Under the pieces are notes generated by a model. The model searched no databases and was not told the origin of the DNA. It saw only the letters and a list, made by a program, of their open reading frames with translations. A stretch of DNA of 12,249 nt. It comes from JBDTGE01 sp050742975 (lineage in GTDB: Bacteria; Actinomycetota; Actinomycetes; Mycobacteriales; Jatrophihabitantaceae). Position numbers and translations under genes: made by a program. Position 1 is the stretch's first letter; every line of letters starts with the position of its first letter. Shown piece by piece: positions 5,210 to 10,156 of the stretch. The stretch lies in the NCBI GenBank assembly GCA_050742975.1, contig JBOGDQ010000258.1:1-12249 (forward strand), read 5' to 3'.

Positions 5210-5674
5210 ATGATCCGGACGCTGTACGCGCAACTGGCCCGTCTTGGGCGGTGGCCGCGCCGCCTGGCAGCACTGCTGTGCCTCGCGCTTGCCGCCCTCA
5301 GCGCGCTGTCCGCGCAGCACCAGTCGGGTGCGGACGCCGAGCGCGTCCGGCCCGAGCGGTCTGGAGTGGCAGCAAGACTCGCGCCCGGACAGGTCGCGGT
5401 TCCGGTGAGCCTCGGTGACGATTCGGTTTCCGCGTACATCCACGGCGGCGACCGCGTCGACCTGTACGCCGCGACCGGCGCCGACACGGGTAGGCCGCAA
5501 CCGGCTGCTCTGGTGGCCAGTCGCCTGCTGGTGATCACCGTCCTGGCCGCCCCTTCCGGGACTCAGCAGGCCGGCGGCACCCGGCTACTCGTTGCCGCTG
5601 ATCGGATCACCGCCGGTCGAATCGCCGGATCCAGCGGGCGGGAGGTGCTCGCCGTCGTGGACAAATACCCCTAG
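5210..5674 (+). CDS. Exported SAF domain protein (CpaB/RcpC-like)
   Basis: 154 aa. A basic N-terminus (RLGRWPRR) precedes a hydrophobic segment at about 18-35 (LAALLCLALAALSALSA) that serves as membrane anchor or signal peptide. Residues 50-110 resemble the SAF/RcpC region of Flp-pilus protein CpaB: VAVPVSLGDDSVSAYIHGGDRVDLYAA, with the G-D-R-V-D-L turn typical of that family. The rest, to DKYP, is a compact beta-rich piece. No Flp pilus genes are in the window, and lone copies of this small SAF protein between fmdB and mscL are common in actinobacteria, so a pilus role should not be assumed; its function is unknown. ATG 5210 is chosen because of the leaderless promoter geometry. It is followed by mscL 57 bases later on the same strand. 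Confidence 0.75.
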   Translation: MIRTLYAQLARLGRWPRRLAALLCLALAALSALSAQHQSGADAERVRPERSGVAARLAPGQVAVPVSLGDDSVSAYIHGGDRVDLYAATGADTGRPQPAALVASRLLVITVLAAPSGTQQAGGTRLLVAADRITAGRIAGSSGREVLAVVDKYP

Positions 5675-5731
5675 CATTCTCGGCGCGGCACGGTGCTGCA
5701 GCGAAACTCTCTGATCCCGGAGGACAGAACG

Positions 5732-6175
5732 ATGCTCAAGGGTTTCAAGAATTTCCTCATGCGTGGCGACGTCATCGTCGTGGCCGTCGGGCTGGTCGTA
5801 GCGCTGGCGTTCAGCGGTCTGATCACCGCGTTCACGACGTTCATCATCAACCCGCTGATCGCAGCGGTCGGGCCGAAGGGTGGTGCAGGGCTCGGCGTCT
5901 GGTTGACCAAGGCCCACGACAGCAAGAAGACCACGTTCTTGGACTTCGGCTCGTTCATCTCCGCGATCATCTACTTCGTGGTGTTCGTGGCCGTGGTCTA
6001 CTTCCTGATCGTCATGCCGTACAAGACGATCATGAGGCGTCAGGGCAAGACCGTGTTCGGCGAGCCGGCACCGACCGCCACCTGCCCGGCCTGCCTGTCC
6101 GACGACCTGAACCCGGCCGCGACCAAGTGCAAGTACTGCGGCTCGGACCTCGCCGCGACCGCACCGCCCTTGTAG
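5732..6175 (+). CDS. mscL: Large-conductance mechanosensitive channel MscL with C-terminal zinc ribbon
   Basis: 147 aa from ATG 5732, which has GGAGG at 5719-5723 and an 8-base spacer; an upstream in-frame start at 5693 has no such site. MscL forms a homopentameric membrane pore that opens under tension to release solutes on osmotic downshock. MLKGFKNFLMRGDVIVVAVG is the canonical amphipathic N-terminal helix leading into TM1 (about 14-43, ending FIINPLIAAVG). A periplasmic loop with WLTKAHDSKKTTF follows, then TM2 (about 71-98, FGSFISAIIYFVVFVAVVYFLIV). After TM2 the usual helical C-terminal bundle is replaced by CPAC-x11-CKYC (C118, C121, C133, C136), a predicted zinc ribbon. The context fmdB-SAF-mscL is conserved, and it converges on a shared terminator at 6226-6257. 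Confidence 0.93.
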   Translation: MLKGFKNFLMRGDVIVVAVGLVVALAFSGLITAFTTFIINPLIAAVGPKGGAGLGVWLTKAHDSKKTTFLDFGSFISAIIYFVVFVAVVYFLIVMPYKTIMRRQGKTVFGEPAPTATCPACLSDDLNPAATKCKYCGSDLAATAPPL

Positions 6176-6176
6176 C

Positions 6177-6227
6177 TCCGATCAGGTCCGATCGGCTCCG
6201 CAGCGGACTCCGATCGGCTCCGCAGCG
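6177..6227. repeat. Direct repeat after mscL
   Basis: The 19-mer TCCGATCGGCTCCGCAGCG occurs twice, at 6187-6205 and 6209-6227 (22-base step), with a further TCCGATC at 6177. It fills the 50 bases between the mscL stop and the terminator hairpin and shares the GATCGG core with the first unit of the repeat tract after the cyclo-ligase. Confidence 0.8.
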
Positions 6228-6257
6228 CCCGCCGCGTCACTCGTGATGCGGCGGGCG
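6226..6257. terminator. Bidirectional hairpin between mscL and the convergent small gene
   Basis: CGCCCGCCGC (6226-6235) pairs with GCGGCGGGCG (6248-6257). TCAC (6237-6240) pairs with GTGA (6243-6246), with one G-U position between the two stem parts. It lies about 50 bases after the mscL stop and covers the stop and last codons of the minus-strand small gene. There is no strong U tract; GC-rich stems of this kind commonly end transcription in actinobacteria. Confidence 0.65.
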
Positions 6258-6371
6258 TTCGCGCTCGTACCAGGCCGCGTCGCGCTCGGCCGAACGCGGC
6301 TCGACACCCCACGCCTCGTCCCGATCCTCAGGGGCGGACGTCGGAAGCACAGGGTTGTCGTCCGCCTTCAT
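6237..6371 (-). CDS. Small acidic protein of unknown function
   Basis: 44 aa from ATG 6371, containing PEDRDEAWG and ending in YERERPPHHE. Short actinobacterial proteins with the pattern [acidic]-D-E-A-W-G ... R-(D/E)-R-P-P-H-(W/H) are widespread and uncharacterised, which is why I call this frame; that comparison is from memory. No Shine-Dalgarno precedes ATG 6371. In-frame GTG codons upstream (for example the one starting VSESHGVH) lie inside the inverted repeat at 6385-6457 and are alternative starts. It is highly charged, with no membrane segment and no known domain. It lies downstream of moaE on the same strand, separated by the two inverted repeats, and converges with mscL. Confidence 0.55.
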   Translation of the reverse strand: MKADDNPVLPTSAPEDRDEAWGVEPRSAERDAAWYERERPPHHE

Positions 6372-6384
6372 CGGGCCGGAGGGC

Positions 6385-6457
6385 CGGGGCTGCGCCCGAC
6401 GGTGCACACCATGTGACTCGCTCACTGCTTCAGTGTCCACCACCGGGCGCAGCCCCG
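6385..6457. repeat. Long inverted repeat IR1 (14-bp perfect arms)
   Basis: CGGGGCTGCGCCCG (6385-6398) and CGGGCGCAGCCCCG (6444-6457) are perfect complements with a 45-base centre; inside the arms, GGTG/CACC could extend pairing after two mismatches. The centre holds two overlapping small hairpins, GTGA/TCAC (6413-6416 with 6422-6425) and CACTG/CAGTG (6423-6427 with 6431-6435), which cannot form together. It lies between moaE and the small gene. Confidence 0.85.
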
Positions 6458-6463
6458 AGCAGA

Positions 6464-6518
6464 GTTGATCAGCTGCGGGTTGCGGCTGCCCTGCCGCCCG
6501 AACTCGCAGCTGATCAAC
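6464..6518. repeat. Long inverted repeat IR2 (14-bp perfect arms)
   Basis: GTTGATCAGCTGCG (6464-6477) and CGCAGCTGATCAAC (6505-6518) are perfect complements. In a plus-strand RNA pairing continues with G-U and GTT/AAC, and GCGGC (6482-6486) can pair with GCCGC (6493-6497) at the tip. The arms contain the palindromes TGATCA and CAGCTG. IR2 begins 6 bases after IR1 ends and lies 22 bases beyond the moaE stop. There is no U tract on either side. Confidence 0.88.
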
Positions 6519-6540
6519 GGTGTCGAACGGCCAACCCCGC

Positions 6541-6954
6541 TCAGGGGCAGTTGACCCACTCGTCGGTGCCGTCGGCGAAAACCTGCCGCTTCCAGATCGG
6601 CAGCCGGTGCTTGACCTGCTCGACCAGCCTGGCGCAGATCTCGAAGGCCTCCGCACGGTGCGCAGTCGACACCGCGGCGACGAGCGCGACGTCGCCGACG
6701 GCCAGCACGCCCACCCGATGGCTCACGGCGAACCCGAGCACTGCGGGGTCGCCGGTCACCTCGGCGGCCACCTCCTCGAGCACCTGCTGCGCGGACGGAT
6801 GCGCCTGGTACTCCAACTCGACAACCGCCCGGTCGTGATCGCGCTCGCGCACTACGCCGCAGAACACCACTGTCGCGCCGGCGCCAGAATGCCCCGCGGC
6901 GCTCTCGTGCGCGCCGACGTCCAGCGACACCGCGGAGATCTCGATCAGCGTCAT
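6541..6954 (-). CDS. moaE: Molybdopterin synthase catalytic subunit MoaE
   Basis: 137 aa. MoaE forms a heterotetramer with the thiocarboxylated MoaD and inserts two sulfurs into cyclic pyranopterin monophosphate to give molybdopterin. Signatures: GATVVFCGVVRERDHD (26-41), VELEYQAHPSAQQVL (45-59), HRVGVLAVGDVAL (79-91), STAHRAEAFEIC (96-107) and KHRLPIWKRQVF (115-126). K115 and K122 have the same 7-residue spacing as the two active-site lysines of E. coli MoaE (K119, K126). ATG 6954 overlaps the mog TGA as ATGA, so translation is coupled; an upstream in-frame start within mog would add a long Arg-rich stretch foreign to the family. No moaD is in the window. Confidence 0.95.
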   Translation of the reverse strand: MTLIEISAVSLDVGAHESAAGHSGAGATVVFCGVVRERDHDRAVVELEYQAHPSAQQVLEEVAAEVTGDPAVLGFAVSHRVGVLAVGDVALVAAVSTAHRAEAFEICARLVEQVKHRLPIWKRQVFADGTDEWVNCP

Positions 6955-7439
6955 GCGCCGCCTCCCGGCCGGTGGTCGCCGCCGCCGAGCTGATCCACGG
7001 CGTGCTCCAACAGCGGCAGGAGGACGTCGAGCCCGTCGCGCACGCCGCCCGGCGAGCCGGGCAGACACACCACCAGAGACGTCCCGATCGTCCCTGCGAC
7101 ACCACGCGAAAGCACCGAGGTCGGAACCTTGGCGTAGGAACTCAGTCGGATCACCTCGGCTATGCCCGGGACCTCTCGATCGAGCAGCGGCCGGACCGCT
7201 TCCGGCGTCACGTCGTTCGGCGTGAGGCCGGTGCCGCCGGTCGTGACGACAGCGCGGGCGCCGGCGCCGAGGGCGTCGCGCACCGCGGTCTGAATGGCGG
7301 CCACCTCGTCGGACACCACCGCCTGGTGCACCACCTCGTGGCCGGCCCCGCGCAGGGTCACCGCGAGGAGGGCACCGGAGTCGTCCGGACGCTCCCCCCT
7401 CGCCGACCGGTTGGAGCAGGTGATGACCGCGACGTTCAC
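6951..7439 (-). CDS. mog: Molybdopterin adenylyltransferase, MogA/MoaB family
   Basis: 162 aa. The protein adenylates molybdopterin before metal insertion by a MoeA-type enzyme. Family features: NVAVITCSNR (2-11), RPDDSGALLAVTLRGAGH (17-34), the substrate-binding signature VVTTGGTGLTPNDVTPEA (64-81), VPGIAEVIRLSSYAK (90-104), VLSRGVAGTIG (109-119) and LPGSPGGVRDGLDVLLPLL (126-144). The start is GTG 7439, overlapping the moaC stop as GTGA, the usual coupling geometry; an in-frame ATG at 7451 would add four residues. Whether it is a true adenylyltransferase or a MoaB with another role cannot be separated by eye. It is the middle gene of moaC-mog-moaE. Confidence 0.93.
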   Translation of the reverse strand: MNVAVITCSNRSARGERPDDSGALLAVTLRGAGHEVVHQAVVSDEVAAIQTAVRDALGAGARAVVTTGGTGLTPNDVTPEAVRPLLDREVPGIAEVIRLSSYAKVPTSVLSRGVAGTIGTSLVVCLPGSPGGVRDGLDVLLPLLEHAVDQLGGGDHRPGGGA

Positions 7440-7903
7440 GGGCGGGTCCATTCCCCCGACCGGCCGCCCGCCTTGGCCTGCAGCTGGACGTCGGTCAGGC
7501 GCGCGCCACGGTCGACGGCCTTGACCATGTCGTACAGCGCGAGTCCGGTGACGACCACCGAGGTCAGCGCCTCCATCTCGACGCCGGTGCGATCGGCGGT
7601 GCGCGTGGTCGCGGTGATCTGCACGCTGTCGTCGCCGAGGTCGAGGTCGACGGTGACCCCGTGCAGCCCGATCGGATGGCACAGCGGTACCAGGTCGGGC
7701 GTGCGCTTGGCCGCCGCGATGCCGGCGATGCGCGCCACGGCGAGCGCGTCGCCCTTGGGCAGGCCGTCGCGGCGCAGCAGCTCGATCACTGCCGGGGTGG
7801 TGAGGAAGCGTCCGGTCGCCGTCGCGGTTCGGGCCGTGACGGCCTTGCCGGACACGTCGACCATGCGCGCGGAACCACGTTCGTCGAGATGGCTGAGCTC
7901 CAC
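7436..7903 (-). CDS. moaC: Cyclic pyranopterin monophosphate synthase MoaC
   Basis: 155 aa. MoaC rearranges 3',8-cyclo-GTP, the MoaA product, into cyclic pyranopterin monophosphate. Signatures: SHLDERGSARMVDVSGK (4-20), KGDALAVARIAGIAAAKRT (50-68), LVPLCHPIGL (71-80) with the His of the active site, TGVEMEALTSVVVTG (106-120) and ALYDMVKAVDRG (122-133), with D125 and K128 in the expected places. GTG 7903 gives MELSHLDERG, the normal family N-terminus, and a TACGCT box is 6 bases upstream with no Shine-Dalgarno, so the message is probably leaderless. The first of three overlapping genes; moaA is not in the window. Divergent from the S53 peptidase gene. Confidence 0.95.
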   Translation of the reverse strand: MELSHLDERGSARMVDVSGKAVTARTATATGRFLTTPAVIELLRRDGLPKGDALAVARIAGIAAAKRTPDLVPLCHPIGLHGVTVDLDLGDDSVQITATTRTADRTGVEMEALTSVVVTGLALYDMVKAVDRGARLTDVQLQAKAGGRSGEWTRP

Positions 7904-7915
7904 ACCGTGAGCGTA
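7904..7915 (-). promoter_or_regulatory. Candidate leaderless promoter of the moaC group (-10 box)
   Basis: TACGCT (7915-7910) fits TANNNT and ends 6 bases before GTG 7903. No Shine-Dalgarno is present. No convincing -35 is seen. The rest of the 195-base gap to the S53 gene holds a possible plus-strand -10 TACAAA (8024-8029) with CTGACA only 14 bases upstream, and nothing else I can name. Confidence 0.45.
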
Positions 7916-8087
7916 GTCAGTGCCCCGTCGACCACCGGCTGCGACGCCGGCTGTGCGGCAGCCATGAGGATCGGCGCGAGGCGTGTTCCTGCAGGCGAAC
8001 AACCTGACATTTCCGGCGAGGACTACAAAGCGCCCGGCGGCTCTAGGTTCCCCTTGGCCCTCGCAGACGCGGGCCATACATCGGAGT

Positions 8088-8098
8088 AGGAGGCACCC
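8088..8098 (+). promoter_or_regulatory. Ribosome binding site deciding the S53 peptidase start
   Basis: AGGAGG at 8088-8093 with a 5-base spacer to GTG 8099. It fixes the start that gives a complete signal peptide. Confidence 0.8.
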
Positions 8099-10075
8099 GT
8101 GAACGTTGCTAAACGGGGACTGACCGTCCTCGTCGGCGGCACCGCAATCGCGATGGCCGTGTCCACCCAGGCGCTGGCACAACCGGCACCTGCGGCGTCG
8201 GGCATATCGGTCGTCCACAGCTGCAAGCAGAGCGTGAGCCCCGGCCACTTCTCGTGTTACGCGCTGCGCCGCAGCGACCTCGGCTTCACGCCGAGGAGCC
8301 ACTTCCAGGCGCAGCCGCAGGCGACCCCGAGCGGCTACGGACCGTCCAACCTGCAGAGCGCCTACCAACTCCCGTCCGCGAGCGCGGGCGCCGGGCAGCG
8401 CGTCTACATCGTCGACGCGTACGACGACCCGAACGCGGCGTCGGACCTGAGCGCGTACCGCTCGCAGTACGGCCTGCCTGCATGCACCACCGCCAACGGG
8501 TGCTTCCAGAAGCTGAACCAGAACGGTCAGAGCAGCCCGCTGCCGACGGGTGACACGGGCTGGGCCGGCGAGATCTCGCTCGACCTGGACATGGTCTCCG
8601 CGGCGTGCCCGAACTGCGCGATTACGCTGATCGAGGCGAACGACGCGTCCGACAACCTGTTCGCGGCCGTCAAGGAAGCGGCCACCCTCGGCGCGAAGTT
8701 CGTGTCGATGAGCTGGGGCGGCTCCGAGAGCGGCAGCGAGTCCAGCTACGACTCGCAGTACTTCCAGCCCTCAGGCGTGGTCTACACGGCCTCGACCGGT
8801 GACGGGGCGTACTCGGCCGGGGTGATCTACCCGGCCACGTCGCCGCGCGTCGTCGCGGTCGGCGGCACGTCGCTGAACACCTCCTCCAACAGCCGCGGCT
8901 GGACCGAGTCGGTGTGGAAGACCAGCAGCACCGAGGGCACCGGTTCAGGCTGCTCCAGCGACGAGGCCAAGCCGTCCTGGCAGAGCATCATCTCCAGCTC
9001 GACCTGCAGCCATCGCGCCGACTCGGACGTCTCGGCGGTCGCCGACCCGGCCACCGGCGTCGCGGTCTACCAGACCTACGGCGGCAGCGGCTGGGCCGTC
9101 TACGGCGGGACGAGCGCCGCGGCGCCGCTGATCGCGTCGGTGTACGCGCTCGCCGGCACCCCGTCATCGTCGACGCAGCCGGGCTCGCTGCCGTACGCGC
9201 ACACCGGCAACCTGAACGATGTCACGAGCGGCAACAACGGCTCGTGCTCACCGTCGCTGCTGTGCACCGCGGCCGCGGGCTGGGACGGTCCGACCGGCCT
9301 CGGCACTCCGAACGGCGTTGCGGCGTTCGGCGGGTCCGGTGGCGGCACCGGCAACACGGTGACCGTCACCAACCCTGGCTCGAAGACCGGCACGGTCGGC
9401 ACGGCGACCAGCCTGCAGATCTCGGCAAGTGATTCGGGCGGCCTGGCGCTGACCTACTCAGCCAGCGGTCTTCCGACCGGACTGTCGATCAACGCCTCGT
9501 CCGGTCTGATCTCCGGGACACCGTCGGCCGCGGGCACGTTCTCGGTGACCGTGACGGCGAAGGACAGCACCAACGCCTCGGGCAGCGCGACGTTCACCTG
9601 GACGATCTCGACCTCCGGCGGTGGCGGCGGGTGCTCCGGCCAGAAGCTGCTCAACCCAGGCTTCGAGTCTGGCTCGGCGAGCTGGACGCAGAGCAGTGGC
9701 GTGATCAACACCGACGGTGCCTACTCGCGGACCGGCAACGGCTATGCGTGGCTGGACGGATACGGCAGCACGCACACCGACACGCTGTCGCAGGCCGTCG
9801 CCATCCCGTCCGGGTGCAGTGCGTCGCTGACCTACTACCTGTGGATCGACAGCGCCGAGGGAACGTCCCACGCGTACGACACGCTGACGGTTACCGCCAA
9901 CGGCACGACGGTGCAGACGCTGTCGAACGTGAACCAGGGCACCGGCTACGTCAAGCGCACGGTCAGCCTGTCCTCGCACGCCGGGAGCACGGTGACGATC
10001 AAGTGGACCGGGAAGGAGGACTCGTCCCTGGCCACGTCGTTCCTCATCGACGACACAGCACTCACCCTGAGCTGA
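8099..10075 (+). CDS. Secreted sedolisin-type (S53) serine-carboxyl peptidase with Ig-like and carbohydrate-binding-like C-terminal domains
   Basis: 658 aa. A signal peptide is clear: basic MNVAKRG, hydrophobic core to about 24, likely cleavage after QALA (28). The catalytic domain runs from about 80 to 412. E158 and D162 in GEISLD match the Glu-x3-Asp pair, D235 in STGDG the oxyanion Asp, and S339 in YGGTSAAAP the nucleophile. NDVTSGNNG (373-381) and AGWDGPTGLGTP (393-404) match the C-terminal calcium-site region. Only about 50 residues separate signal and catalytic domain, so the large S53 prodomain is missing. After a Gly linker, residues 420-505 are a putative Ig domain (GLPTGLSINASSGLISGTP), and 511-658 a beta-sandwich with LLNPGFESG, SWTQ and FLIDD, like family 4/9 carbohydrate-binding modules. 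Sedolisins are usually acid-active endopeptidases; the substrate here is unknown. A strong terminator follows. Confidence 0.93.
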   Translation: MNVAKRGLTVLVGGTAIAMAVSTQALAQPAPAASGISVVHSCKQSVSPGHFSCYALRRSDLGFTPRSHFQAQPQATPSGYGPSNLQSAYQLPSASAGAGQRVYIVDAYDDPNAASDLSAYRSQYGLPACTTANGCFQKLNQNGQSSPLPTGDTGWAGEISLDLDMVSAACPNCAITLIEANDASDNLFAAVKEAATLGAKFVSMSWGGSESGSESSYDSQYFQPSGVVYTASTGDGAYSAGVIYPATSPRVVAVGGTSLNTSSNSRGWTESVWKTSSTEGTGSGCSSDEAKPSWQSIISSSTCSHRADSDVSAVADPATGVAVYQTYGGSGWAVYGGTSAAAPLIASVYALAGTPSSSTQPGSLPYAHTGNLNDVTSGNNGSCSPSLLCTAAAGWDGPTGLGTPNGVAAFGGSGGGTGNTVTVTNPGSKTGTVGTATSLQISASDSGGLALTYSASGLPTGLSINASSGLISGTPSAAGTFSVTVTAKDSTNASGSATFTWTISTSGGGGGCSGQKLLNPGFESGSASWTQSSGVINTDGAYSRTGNGYAWLDGYGSTHTDTLSQAVAIPSGCSASLTYYLWIDSAEGTSHAYDTLTVTANGTTVQTLSNVNQGTGYVKRTVSLSSHAGSTVTIKWTGKEDSSLATSFLIDDTALTLS

Positions 10076-10097
10076 CCCAGCTCGACAACGCACGATC

Positions 10098-10130
10098 GAG
10101 GCGGGCCGCCGGTCGCCGGCGGCCCGCCTC
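10098..10130 (+). terminator. Strong hairpin terminator after the S53 peptidase
   Basis: GAGGCGGGCCGCCGG (10098-10112) and CCGGCGGCCCGCCTC (10116-10130) make a perfect 15-bp stem with a TCG loop, 23 bases after the stop. There is no long U run (TGCACTCC follows), typical of GC-rich actinobacterial terminators. It separates the peptidase from the hydrolase gene. Confidence 0.8.
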
Positions 10131-10156
10131 TGCACTCCCGGCATGATGGGCCGATC

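Noticed and set aside
5693..5731. Upstream in-frame start for mscL
   Set aside because: Adds residues not found in MscL and has no ribosome site, while ATG 5732 has GGAGG at the right distance and the canonical N-terminus.
6372..6656. Longer version of the small minus-strand protein (139 aa)
   Set aside because: The extra N-terminal part is antisense/out-of-frame translation of moaE and of the inverted repeats, with no family resemblance.
7440..7682. N-terminal extension of mog
   Set aside because: Out-of-frame translation of moaC, His/Arg-rich; GTG 7439 overlapping the moaC stop fits the family N-terminus.
7904..8098. Riboswitch upstream of the secreted peptidase
   Set aside because: No cyclic-di-AMP or other riboswitch core could be recognised and there is no long leader with a terminator.
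8208..8222. DnaA box TCGTCCACA
   Set aside because: Lies within the peptidase coding sequence and encodes part of the N-terminal region; a lone near-match is expected by chance.
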